Virus record (IMG/VR): IMGVR_UViG_3300022745_000039
Span: 1 to 57,489 of that record
Strand: one strand, 5' to 3'
Source: a virus
Length of the DNA: 57,489 nucleotides
A program made the position numbers and the translations under genes. Shown here piece after piece: positions 49,562-57,051 of the stretch. The first letter of the stretch is position 1. Each line of letters starts with the position of its first letter. Under the pieces are notes generated by a model, which searched no databases, had not been told where the DNA came from, and was given only the letters and a program-made list of their open reading frames with translations.

Positions 49562-49757
49562 GTTGTGGTGGTTTCTTTGGAACTGGTGCCCAGTGGGTCC
49601 AGAATGTGTCGCGTCCGTTCCAGACGCCGTATGCAGCCACACCACCCAGGCCAAGCAGTTGCAGCTTGACGCCACGTGGCGTGTCTTCGTTGATGGGAAT
49701 CCAGTAGTAGTCCGTGGCGACTGCCACGTTCTTCTGGTTGTTGACTGTGTAGCTCAT
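49551..49757 (-). CDS. Hypothetical protein, 68 aa
   Basis: Small soluble protein ('MSYTVNNQKNVAVATDYYWIPINEDTP') with several Trp. Overlaps the polymerase start by 11 nt and starts within the helicase stop (4 nt). No family recognised. Confidence 0.6.
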   Translation of the reverse strand: MSYTVNNQKNVAVATDYYWIPINEDTPRGVKLQLLGLGGVAAYGVWNGRDTFWTHWAPVPKKPPQHEN

Positions 49758-51127
49758 GCCAGCAGCGCCTTCAGCTCGCTCGTGAACTCGTCAGAGCGCA
49801 GTGTCTTGCCAGTCAGGCGCTCGTACGCAATCTCGTCGTACGTGCCGCGCGCCACCACAGTGATCGTCTCGGTCTTCTGTGTCTGACCGATACGGTAGAT
49901 GCGCTTCAAGCCCTGCTTGTACCACTCAAGGTTGTCAGTGGGGCTGGCCCAGATCGTGCGCGTGCCCTTGACCCACGTCAGTCCGTGTGCGGCGCTTTTG
50001 GGGTGGGCGAAGATGGCGTCGTAGCCGCCTTTTTGGAAGATGGCTGTGATTTCGGCGCGCTCTTTGTCTGATGCCGAGCCGTCGTAGACTGCAAATCTAA
50101 GGCCTCTTCGTTCCGCTTCTTTGCATAGTTCGTCGCGTTGGTGTTTCCACTGGAAAAATACGACGCTATGTGCACACTCCCCCACAAGATCAAGCACAAA
50201 TTCATAACGGCCAGTATTAAAGAGACTGTAAGCCGTCTCACCGCCGCTATACACCGCGCCAGATGCAATTTGAAGGAGCTTAGTTCGTAGGACAGCCTTG
50301 TTGACAGCAGTAACTTTTTCACCGCGAAGGTACGTGACCATCTCGTCTTGCATCTCTGCATAGTGCTTAGCGTGCTTGGCTTCCAGCGTAATGGGTCGTG
50401 TGTACTCATGGTTGGGCGGGATGTCGACGCACTCTTCGAACAAGTGCTTGATGGTGATGTCTTTGACCAGAGCAGCGACGATCTTGGCGATACCTGGCTT
50501 CTCGGTCCACTTGACCATGTTGGGCATTGGCCCTACTTGTTCAGGCTGACAGACCGCACTCCTGAAAGCAAAAAATGATTTCCCGAGTCGCTTACCGCCA
50601 TCAAGCAGGAAGTATTGGTGCCAGAGGTCAAGAACACCGTTGGGATCGGCAAGTCCGCACATGTTGCGACGGTGTTCGAAGTGCTGCGCAACTTTGACTG
50701 CGGACTTGCTACGCTGGCTCGTGTTGTGCTTGAACGCAGTCGATTCGTCGACGATGAACGTGCCACCTTCGAACGGTTTCCAAAACGACTTGTTCTGCTT
50801 GGCGAGCCAATTAACAGCGTCATGGTTCGTGATGACGACGTCTGCGCCTGATGCAAATGCTTTCTCGCGGTTGTGAGCGTACGCCACTGCCACCTTGATG
50901 TCGGGCGCGTATTGAGCAAAATCATCAGCCCACGCACTCTCCAGTGTGGATCGTGTGGCGCATACGATGGCGGGCTTGCCGCCTTTAGCACGACGCTCAG
51001 CAAAGTCTTCGATTTCGACACGAGTCTTCCCCGTTCCAGGCTCGCTCTGATCGAAGAACAGTGGGTTCTTCTTCAGCGCTGCCTTCGTTTGTTTCTGGTG
51101 TTTGAAGAGCGGCTTTTCTTTGTTCAT
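49754..51127 (-). CDS. SNF2-like (superfamily 2) helicase
   Basis: A 457-aa DEAD/SNF2-type ATPase. 'EPGTGKT' (Lys34) is motif I, 'ATRSTLES' motif Ia, 'VDEST' motif II (127-130), and 'GLKRIYRIGQ' motif VI (Arg409/Arg412). Motif III, normally 'TGTP.PN', reads 'MCGLADPNG' here. It probably translocates on or remodels DNA during replication or recombination with the adjacent polymerase. The start at 51127 is preferred to 51166. Confidence 0.88.
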   Translation of the reverse strand: MNKEKPLFKHQKQTKAALKKNPLFFDQSEPGTGKTRVEIEDFAERRAKGGKPAIVCATRSTLESAWADDFAQYAPDIKVAVAYAHNREKAFASGADVVITNHDAVNWLAKQNKSFWKPFEGGTFIVDESTAFKHNTSQRSKSAVKVAQHFEHRRNMCGLADPNGVLDLWHQYFLLDGGKRLGKSFFAFRSAVCQPEQVGPMPNMVKWTEKPGIAKIVAALVKDITIKHLFEECVDIPPNHEYTRPITLEAKHAKHYAEMQDEMVTYLRGEKVTAVNKAVLRTKLLQIASGAVYSGGETAYSLFNTGRYEFVLDLVGECAHSVVFFQWKHQRDELCKEAERRGLRFAVYDGSASDKERAEITAIFQKGGYDAIFAHPKSAAHGLTWVKGTRTIWASPTDNLEWYKQGLKRIYRIGQTQKTETITVVARGTYDEIAYERLTGKTLRSDEFTSELKALLA

Positions 51128-51140
51128 GGCTGTAGTAGCT

Positions 51141-51362
51141 TTAAGCCAGCGGCATGTTCTGGACACCTTGGGCTTTGAGACGGCGCAGGATCTTGGCCTT
51201 GGTCTTTTCGCGCTTCTTGCGTGTGACGTTCTCGTTCCAGGCCGCGATCTCTTCAGGCGGGCTGACGATCATGGGGTGGGTGTTGACGGCCTTGGGTTCC
51301 TTGCGCACGCCGGACATGCGAAACAGTGCTTGAATTTTTTGGAACAGGATGTTGTTTTGCAT
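51141..51362 (-). CDS. Basic hypothetical protein, 73 aa
   Basis: From ATG 51362 ('MQNNILFQKIQALFRMSGV'), directly after a promoter-like element; an in-frame start at 51413 is possible. The C-terminal 30 residues are very basic ('RKKREKTKAKILRRLKAQG'). May bind nucleic acid. Confidence 0.55.
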   Translation of the reverse strand: MQNNILFQKIQALFRMSGVRKEPKAVNTHPMIVSPPEEIAAWNENVTRKKREKTKAKILRRLKAQGVQNMPLA

Positions 51363-51388
51363 TAGATTGCTTTCGATGTTGTTAGAGT
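51359..51388 (-). promoter_or_regulatory. Periodic element before 51362
   Basis: Minus strand: ACTCTAACAA, CATCGAAAGC, AATCTAATGC; first and third units match the motif and the ATG is in the third. Confidence 0.55.
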
Positions 51389-51646
51389 TCAGCCCAAGCC
51401 ACGGCTCGGGCATTTCTTGAAGTCCATCGCACCAGGGCGACCTTCGTACGGACGCAGTTCTGCGCCGTCGTACGTGCCTTCTGATACCACGATGCGTGGT
51501 TGTGCTTCGTTAAGGTCACGTTGCCGACGCACCCAGGGCTGAGAACCACGTACTTCCTTCGGCGCCAGATTGGTGCTGGGCTTGATGTAGTGCAGGGTGG
51601 CCGGTGGTGGATCTTTCAGGATCTTGGCTTCACGCTTTTTCGTCAT
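51389..51646 (-). CDS. Basic hypothetical protein, 85 aa
   Basis: 'MTKKREAKILKDPPPATLHYIKPSTN...' with a Pro-rich N-terminus and an extended basic middle. No domain seen. Overlaps the preceding gene by 4 nt. Confidence 0.6.
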   Translation of the reverse strand: MTKKREAKILKDPPPATLHYIKPSTNLAPKEVRGSQPWVRRQRDLNEAQPRIVVSEGTYDGAELRPYEGRPGAMDFKKCPSRGLG

Positions 51647-51960
51647 TCAAATTCCTCGGGTACTGTGATGCCGTTCTTGCGCAGCAGGCTGACGGCCTCT
51701 GCAGGCAGCGAGAAGCCGCCGTCGTAGTCAACCAGCTCGGGGTTGCCGGACGCGTTGTATTCGCACCAGATTCCGTACTCGACAGATTCGTCCAGTGTGG
51801 GGATGTCGAATTCGATGCAGTAGCGCAGCGGGCCGTCCTTATAGCCGTACAGCTCCATCGTGCACGTGTGGTTGCCCAGCTGATCTGGCGTCGGCGAGCT
51901 GCTGTACTCGCGCACGATGTTCGTGGCGAACTCAATCTTGTCGATGAGGTCCATCTGCAT
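51643..51960 (-). CDS. Acidic hypothetical protein, 105 aa
   Basis: 'MQMDLIDKIEFATNIVREYSSSPTPDQLG', then a beta-rich acidic part ('YCIEFDIPTLDESVEYGIWCEYNA'). No recognised family. It follows the DHH gene's neighbour by overlapping codons. Confidence 0.6.
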   Translation of the reverse strand: MQMDLIDKIEFATNIVREYSSSPTPDQLGNHTCTMELYGYKDGPLRYCIEFDIPTLDESVEYGIWCEYNASGNPELVDYDGGFSLPAEAVSLLRKNGITVPEEFE

Positions 51961-51961
51961 G

Positions 51962-52885
51962 TCAGGCTCCTATGATCCCGGCCAGCTGTGCAAGCGTGCA
52001 CTCAAAGCCTGCTGCGTTCTTGTGACCACCGCCACCGAAGCGCTTGGCTATGGCGCTGACGTCGTAGTCACCGTTGCTGCGCAAGCTGCACTTCACTTGG
52101 CGGTCTTGACCGATGTGGTAGACCAGACCGAATGTGCTGGACTTGTTGGCCAGCTCGTGCCCCAGATCACTGCTCAGGTCGGGGCTGGCGTTGACACTCA
52201 GACCGGCGAAGTGCACGGTCTCCATGTAGTTCGTGTGCGTCAGCGTGCACTGTGCTGCGTGCTTGGCTGCAGATTCCACGCGGCCCTTGTGGTCGTCCAG
52301 CAGGATGTTGCCGATCATGAGCACGTCTTGGTAGCGCTCGCTGTGTTCGACCCACAAGAACTCCGAGTTCCACTGCTCAAAGGTCCAGGGCTTCAAGGCG
52401 CGCAGTGCACGGCTGAAGGCCTTGGTGTTGTGGTTTTTAAACTGCCAACGGTCGTAGTCGTCGATGTGCAGGACCAGCTTGGGTATGACTGTGCCGCCGT
52501 GAAAGAAGTCCCAGGCAATCAGAGCGCCGCTTCTGCTGTTGTCCAGGACGATGCGGTGCTTTTGCGTGGTGATATTGTAGAAGCTGTCATCTTTGAACGG
52601 CTCTTCAGGTGTCCACATTTCGAACGCCGTCTTGTGGTGATCAAGCCACGTCGTGTGTATGGCGGTGGCGAAGATGTACTCCATGACAGGGCGCGGGAAG
52701 CTGAAGTCAAGGATGAATACGTGGTGATCCTTGATGTTGCCCAGCAGATCCACATCGTCTGCTGTCTTGATCTGGCCGTAACTCACAGGCACGTACTCGG
52801 CATCATCACCGAATACCTTCCAGGCGGCGAACGCAGCACCGAAGCCGTCGGTGCAGTTGGCGTGATAGAAAATGACAGGCTTCAT
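51962..52885 (-). CDS. DHH-family phosphoesterase
   Basis: A 307-aa protein. 'FYHANCTDGFGAAFAAW' (His8, Asp13), 'ILDFSF' (Asp60), 'LDHHK' (82-84) and a DHHA1-type 'FGGGGHKNAAGF' (about 283-294) form the metal-dependent site. DHH enzymes include RecJ and NrnA; length and absence of other domains suggest an oligonucleotide or nucleotide phosphoesterase. Likely processes nucleic acid in the replication region. Confidence 0.88.
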   Translation of the reverse strand: MKPVIFYHANCTDGFGAAFAAWKVFGDDAEYVPVSYGQIKTADDVDLLGNIKDHHVFILDFSFPRPVMEYIFATAIHTTWLDHHKTAFEMWTPEEPFKDDSFYNITTQKHRIVLDNSRSGALIAWDFFHGGTVIPKLVLHIDDYDRWQFKNHNTKAFSRALRALKPWTFEQWNSEFLWVEHSERYQDVLMIGNILLDDHKGRVESAAKHAAQCTLTHTNYMETVHFAGLSVNASPDLSSDLGHELANKSSTFGLVYHIGQDRQVKCSLRSNGDYDVSAIAKRFGGGGHKNAAGFECTLAQLAGIIGA

Positions 52886-52888
52886 TGC

Positions 52889-53221
52889 TTAATCTTTCTT
52901 GGCGGGGTCGGCGATGGTGATGATCTTCTCGATCATCTGAGTGGCTTCTTGCAGCGTGTCTTCACTGAAGAGCATGTCTTCCAGAACCATGTGCATCTCA
53001 GTGAGCTTGTCTGCAGCCATGTTCAAGGTCAGTTGGGAGACGATGTCGTCCTTGTTATTGGTCACGCCGACGGCTGCAGAGGCGTAGAGCTTCGTGGCCA
53101 TGATCAAAGCCGCCATCAGGTGGACACGTTGAGCAAAGTCTTCACCGTGTCGTGCTTTGGCGACTTCAATGATTTCAGACATGTCCTGGATGGTTTCATG
53201 CACTGTGGTAGTAGCGGTCAT
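52889..53221 (-). CDS. Helical hypothetical protein, 110 aa
   Basis: All-helical ('VHETIQDMSEIIEVAKARHGEDFAQRVHLMAALIM' in parts), soluble. Placed between two nuclease genes. No family recognised. Confidence 0.6.
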   Translation of the reverse strand: MTATTTVHETIQDMSEIIEVAKARHGEDFAQRVHLMAALIMATKLYASAAVGVTNNKDDIVSQLTLNMAADKLTEMHMVLEDMLFSEDTLQEATQMIEKIITIADPAKKD

Positions 53222-53239
53222 GGTTCTCTTTCGTGGTGG

Positions 53240-53965
53240 TTAAGCGTATTTCTTGCGGTAATCTGCAAGGGTCATGGATGAAGTCATGCCGTGTTCACAC
53301 TGTTTGCCTTTGTTGGGGCCGTACGGGCAGTACTGACAGGTGAAAACGTTTGGATTAGGTTCGAACTTGTTAGATTCGAAGGCTTTGTCAATCTTGAGCG
53401 CACGTGCATTGAACGGCTTCACAAAGCTCATCACGTGCTTGCGGGTGTAGTCGACCGGCGTCAGTTCGTCTTTGTCCAGATACCAGAGTTCGACGCGGAT
53501 GTTCATGACACTGGGGTTGCGGATCGCAGTCGCCAGCGCATAGAGCTGAACTTGTTCGCCGTGCTTGATCTCATTGCCCCATTTCTTGCCGGTCTTGTAG
53601 TCGATCACAATGGCGTAGGTCGGCTCTTTGGGTTTGTCGAACATCACTGCGTCGGCTTTCATACGCAGCCACGCAGTGCGGTAGTTCGTCGGGAGCCATT
53701 CTTTGTCAAAGCCCCACTCGCCTTCGAGCGACACACGGCCTTCAACGTAACGCTGACGCAGTGCCAGGAAGTCGTCGTCAAACTTCAGCAGCTCGGTGGG
53801 CAGTGACTTGGTCTTGCCGAGCACGAAGTTCTCAGCCATTGTGTGGATGGCTGTACCGCGATCAGCGGCTTCGTGTTTCTCTTCGGGGATTTTGTCGATG
53901 TGCTTCAGACGGAAGCGGTAGCGGCACTGCTCGAAGTCAAGCAGCTTGGAGTATGACCAGCTCAT
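53240..53965 (-). CDS. RecB/Cas4-like PD-(D/E)XK exonuclease with Fe-S Cys
   Basis: A 241-aa protein from ATG 53965. 'MKADAVMF' (Asp105), 'VIDYKTG' (Asp122, Lys124) and Gln140 form the nuclease core. Cys14 with Cys210, Cys213 and Cys223 ('CQYCPYGPNKGKQC') match the iron-sulfur cluster of AddB/Cas4-type nucleases. Likely works in recombination or DNA processing with the DHH and helicase proteins. Upstream extension to 54073 is rejected. Confidence 0.9.
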   Translation of the reverse strand: MSWSYSKLLDFEQCRYRFRLKHIDKIPEEKHEAADRGTAIHTMAENFVLGKTKSLPTELLKFDDDFLALRQRYVEGRVSLEGEWGFDKEWLPTNYRTAWLRMKADAVMFDKPKEPTYAIVIDYKTGKKWGNEIKHGEQVQLYALATAIRNPSVMNIRVELWYLDKDELTPVDYTRKHVMSFVKPFNARALKIDKAFESNKFEPNPNVFTCQYCPYGPNKGKQCEHGMTSSMTLADYRKKYA

Positions 53966-54141
53966 GGTGTGTCCTTGGGTTTCTGGATGTCGATGTAGGG
54001 CACCAGTTCTTGCAGAATGGCGTTGGCGCTGGGGCGCACGTAGACGATGCCCATGGGGTTGATCAGCACCCACTCGCCGCGTTGGGCTGCGCGACGCAGA
54101 TATTCCAGGGCTTCCAGAGAGGATGTTTCGGGGTTTTTCAT
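53962..54141 (-). CDS. Hypothetical protein, 59 aa
   Basis: 'MKNPETSSLEALEYLRRAAQ...LINPMGIVYVRPSANAI', short helix-strand protein. Overlaps neighbours by 4 nt on both sides, so part of a coupled string. Confidence 0.6.
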   Translation of the reverse strand: MKNPETSSLEALEYLRRAAQRGEWVLINPMGIVYVRPSANAILQELVPYIDIQKPKDTP

Positions 54142-54278
54142 TCGCTTGGACTTAATGAGAACTCGTTAGAGTGCGTGAGATTATCAAGCAAAGAATTCAG
54201 CTCGCTATCATCATTTTCTAAAGCACCAACGACGCCATAGAGAAGCACTATCGTGAGGGCGATGAGCCAGTTCTTCAT
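54138..54278 (-). CDS. Small membrane or exported protein, 46 aa
   Basis: 'MKNWLIALTIVLLYGVVGALENDD', one N-terminal hydrophobic helix and an acidic tail. The 3' end codes through a periodic promoter-like element (54153-54182), so that DNA may serve two purposes. Confidence 0.5.
   Translation of the reverse strand: MKNWLIALTIVLLYGVVGALENDDSELNSLLDNLTHSNEFSLSPSE
54153..54182 (-). promoter_or_regulatory. Periodic element inside the 54138 gene
   Basis: Minus strand: AATCTCACGC, ACTCTAACGA, GTTCTCATTA at exact 10-bp steps, followed by the ATG at 54141. Confidence 0.55.
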
Positions 54279-54415
54279 TCCAGTTCACCTGTGATGGATT
54301 CACTGAAGTCGATCACTTCGACCGACGAGTCAGGCAGTTTGTCGCGGATTTCTGTCATGACGTAGAGCAGACGCTCCAGCAGATCGACAATGTAAGTCGC
54401 TTGGGCTTCGTTCAT
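54275..54415 (-). CDS. Hypothetical acidic protein, 46 aa
   Basis: 'MNEAQATYIVDLLERLLYVMTEIRDKL' then an acidic end. Helical. Starts 3 nt from the upstream stop and overlaps the next gene by 4 nt. Confidence 0.5.
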   Translation of the reverse strand: MNEAQATYIVDLLERLLYVMTEIRDKLPDSSVEVIDFSESITGELE

Positions 54416-54418
54416 GGT

Positions 54419-54958
54419 CTACACCCCCTCGTCGGTGATACGGGCCTGCGCGGTGATTTCGTTTTGCAGCTTTTCGATCTCTGTGCGGAGTACCGCGAGT
54501 TCGGAGGCGGGGCTATCCAGCGACTCACGCAGCCGCTCGTTCTCAGCTTGTAGTGCGTTCGCCCTATCACGAGCATTGAGCAGCATGTGGCCCAGGTCTT
54601 CTTTATCTGCTTGTAGTGCTGCGAGTGCGGTGGCGGGTAACAGCCCCACAAAGTTGCGTACCTGATTGGCGTCATCAAAATTCACGTCACGGTGGAGTTC
54701 TTTATTTTCATCAAGGCGCGGGTCGTAGCTTGTGTCTACGTCAACCCAAGCCCATCCATTGCCGCTATCACATTGCTGTTTCCAGTGGTATCGCACCGGC
54801 TCCACATCCACCTTGGTCAGTCGCTCCACCAGTGCGTCAATGGTGTCTGCAGCTTCGATTTGCATTGGTGCTACATCCGCAATTGGCATTGATGTACGGC
54901 GCAATTTCTGCACTGACCCGCGCAACCGCTGTGCCACTGCCTTTGCTTTTTCAATCAT
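54419..54958 (-). CDS. Ea22-like protein with KVDVEP module
   Basis: A 179-aa protein from ATG 54958. N-terminal 'MIEKAKAVAQRLRGS', 'IEAADTIDALVERLTKVDVEPV', and a C-terminal coiled coil ('AENERLRESLDSPASELAVLR'). The ADTIDxL..RLTKVD motif is repeated in two further genes of this operon. Such proteins are common in temperate phages as Ead/Ea22-like with no known biochemical activity. Confidence 0.7.
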   Translation of the reverse strand: MIEKAKAVAQRLRGSVQKLRRTSMPIADVAPMQIEAADTIDALVERLTKVDVEPVRYHWKQQCDSGNGWAWVDVDTSYDPRLDENKELHRDVNFDDANQVRNFVGLLPATALAALQADKEDLGHMLLNARDRANALQAENERLRESLDSPASELAVLRTEIEKLQNEITAQARITDEGV

Positions 54959-55232
54959 GTCCAGTCTCCTTGAGTGCTGCGCGGACGGCTTCAAGCACGC
55001 GGTAGCCAAGTGTTGCAGCGTCACCCCATGTGACAAGCTGTCCTTCTCGCATTACTTCTGTCCAATCAGTTTTCTCTAGCTTCTCCAACGCCGCCCGCAG
55101 CTGCTCAATCTCTTGGGCTTGGCTGCGGATGAGTGCGGCGGCATTGTGGTTAAGTACGCCACGGAGAACTGTGTCGAACATCTCTGCATCGAGGTCTGTT
55201 GCAATGCGCTCTGCTTCGTCTTTGGTGGTCAT
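54951..55232 (-). CDS. Hypothetical coiled-coil protein, 93 aa
   Basis: 'MTTKDEAERIATDLDAEMFDTVLRGVL', a short coiled coil ('AQEIEQLRAALEKLEKTDW'), then 'GYRVLEAVRAAL'. Overlaps both neighbours. No family recognised. Confidence 0.6.
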   Translation of the reverse strand: MTTKDEAERIATDLDAEMFDTVLRGVLNHNAAALIRSQAQEIEQLRAALEKLEKTDWTEVMREGQLVTWGDAATLGYRVLEAVRAALKETGHD

Positions 55233-55399
55233 TTCGTTTCCTTTTTAACAGTGCATTCGATTGTTCCCCCGCCCACCAGCTTCGCCTCGCTCTTGATGGC
55301 ACAGTCACGCAGCGTTGCTTGGTCTCCAAGTGCGTTGCCAACGCTCAATCCGAACATCACGCTCGGTACGATAATGATCAGGTACTCGAAAAAGTCCAT
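55229..55399 (-). CDS. Small membrane protein, 56 aa
   Basis: 'MDFFEYLIIIVPSVMFGLSVGNAL', one membrane helix, then a cysteine-bearing hydrophilic part. Linked to the next gene by a 4-nt overlap. Confidence 0.5.
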   Translation of the reverse strand: MDFFEYLIIIVPSVMFGLSVGNALGDQATLRDCAIKSEAKLVGGGTIECTVKKETK

Positions 55400-55402
55400 G
55401 GT

Positions 55403-55762
55403 CTACATCCCTTCGTCAGCGATAGGCTCGGCAAGAAAGAGCAGGAACAGGGAGCGGTGGAGTTCATCTGCAGCGTCAACAACCATTGCATCAGCCATTG
55501 ACAGCCAATAAGAACCGTACGGCACTGTGTACGTGCCGCCATACTGATGGTTATCTGGCTCCGCTGCCCAACGGAGCGCCGTGCTGATTGGGCCGTATTG
55601 CAAGTGCTCGTCGTCTGGGTGAATGCGGTAGTTATAGTCACAGACTTCCGGCTTTACCACCCAAGCTATTCGAGATGGTTCCCATGAGCGCCAGTTAGCT
55701 GTGAAGTGTTGGCGTTGAATCCGCGCACCACGCGCTGCTGCGTGTAAGAGTCGGTTGGTCAT
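55403..55762 (-). CDS. Hypothetical protein, 119 aa
   Basis: 'MTNRLLHAAARGARIQRQHFTANWRSWEPSRIAWVV', alpha/beta with Tyr-rich centre. Similar-looking proteins occur in other phages' early regions. No catalytic pattern. Confidence 0.65.
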   Translation of the reverse strand: MTNRLLHAAARGARIQRQHFTANWRSWEPSRIAWVVKPEVCDYNYRIHPDDEHLQYGPISTALRWAAEPDNHQYGGTYTVPYGSYWLSMADAMVVDAADELHRSLFLLFLAEPIADEGM

Positions 55763-56142
55763 TTCAGTTGCTCCGCAAGTTTTTCACACTCATACTCCAC
55801 ATAGGCCAAGCTTCGTGCAAGTCCCTTGTCGTAGATGCCGTACTTCTCTACCGTTTGCTTATGGCTATCATCCATAAGCGCTATATCTTGGCTATCCCCA
55901 TAGTGGTGGCAGTCAAACCCAAACCACCACACCCCGCTCAACTCAGTTGGGTACGCTTTGGTGTCGTCCCCAGCGTAGGTAAGACCACCGTGTACTGCGG
56001 CTTCAATGTCGTCATAGCCCTTGCCGTAGTGGCGGTGGTCTCTCGGTACGGCAACATATCCATTACGTACACCCCACGGCATGATCAGAACGACTGCGGT
56101 AAACCCCGCTTCTGTCACCCACAGCTTTTCAACTTTGCTCAC
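55759..56142 (-). CDS. Conserved phage hypothetical protein, 127 aa
   Basis: Starts at GTG. 'AAVHGGLTYAGDD' and 'WWFGFDCHHYGDSQD' are parts of a sequence pattern frequent in phage early genes. Mixed alpha/beta; function unknown. Confidence 0.7.
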   Translation of the reverse strand: MSKVEKLWVTEAGFTAVVLIMPWGVRNGYVAVPRDHRHYGKGYDDIEAAVHGGLTYAGDDTKAYPTELSGVWWFGFDCHHYGDSQDIALMDDSHKQTVEKYGIYDKGLARSLAYVEYECEKLAEQLK

Positions 56143-56471
56143 TTCGTCCTCCCTTCCAGCGCGCTCACGATCGCTTGGTACGCGGTGTCGCGGTCTTTGG
56201 CTTCGGTGAAGTCGAAGGCCCTAGACGGGCCATCCGCGCAGATAGTTATCCTCCAACCTGCATCTTCACTTGGGCCGACAGGCGCACCAAACTCCACGCC
56301 GTTGATGCTGCGGACTTCGAGCTTGATTCGGAGTTCTTCCTGAAAGATGTTGCGCACAGCTAGTTCAGGACTCGTATCGTTCCAGTCGCCTCTAGCGCCT
56401 AGGTACTGAATCTGCTTCCCATCCGCAATCGCCCGCAGGATGGTCTTGGTGTGTTCTGTGAGTTGGGTCAT
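56139..56471 (-). CDS. Hypothetical protein, 110 aa
   Basis: 'MTQLTEHTKTILRAIADGKQIQYLGARGDWNDTSPELAVRNI' in parts, similar to short phage proteins with a helical start and beta tail. 4-nt overlaps on both sides. Confidence 0.65.
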   Translation of the reverse strand: MTQLTEHTKTILRAIADGKQIQYLGARGDWNDTSPELAVRNIFQEELRIKLEVRSINGVEFGAPVGPSEDAGWRITICADGPSRAFDFTEAKDRDTAYQAIVSALEGRTK

Positions 56472-56881
56472 TGCTGGTCTACCTTATGTCCAATTTCAGG
56501 GTCACATGCGGAGGCGGGGTCAATTGAGTTTGCGCGGTTGTGAGCCTCTATTCTGTTTGCAACGCGATCAACAAGCCTGTCGTTGTTAGTGCTGCAACCG
56601 CAGTCAGAAAGAATCATCTCGGCAAGCCAACGCACTGAAACAGAAGGCTCCACATCCACCTTCAGGTGTGGGCAGTTTGGCTTTGGGTCTGCGAAGCAGT
56701 TTGTGCCTGCTTTCCAGTTTGCGCAGCACGGCTCCACATCCACCTTGGTCAGCCTCTCCACTTCAGCAATGAGTGTGTCGATGGTGTCGGCTGCTTCGAT
56801 TTCACCGTCTGACGCATAGCCAAATTGCTGCATTTCACGCAACCGCTGTGCAACGGCGCGTGATTCGTCTAGTGTGGTCAT
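56468..56881 (-). CDS. Ea22-like protein, second KVDVEP module
   Basis: A 137-aa protein from ATG 56881 with AGGAA upstream. 'EIEAADTIDTLIAEVERLTKVDVEP' and a partial second copy 'LKVDVEPSV' flank a Cys-bearing segment. The encoding bases repeat those of the 54419 gene. Uncharacterised. Confidence 0.65.
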   Translation of the reverse strand: MTTLDESRAVAQRLREMQQFGYASDGEIEAADTIDTLIAEVERLTKVDVEPCCANWKAGTNCFADPKPNCPHLKVDVEPSVSVRWLAEMILSDCGCSTNNDRLVDRVANRIEAHNRANSIDPASACDPEIGHKVDQQ

Positions 56882-57051
56882 TTCAGTTCCTTTGGTACAC
56901 ATACCATTGATGGTGTAAACCCCCCGAGCTTTCTTTCTGCAATCTGCACAGATGCAAACTGACATGCTGTAAGTGAACCAAACTCCTGCATGGCTACAGC
57001 AGTTTGACTGCCAACTACGCTCCACATGACGATCAAAATGTAGGAGCTCAT
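56878..57051 (-). CDS. Small membrane/exported protein, 57 aa
   Basis: 'MSSYILIVMWSVVGSQTAVAMQEF', an N-terminal hydrophobic or signal-like segment followed by a Cys-bearing region. Overlaps both neighbours by 4 nt. Not recognised. Confidence 0.5.
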   Translation of the reverse strand: MSSYILIVMWSVVGSQTAVAMQEFGSLTACQFASVQIAERKLGGFTPSMVCVPKELK

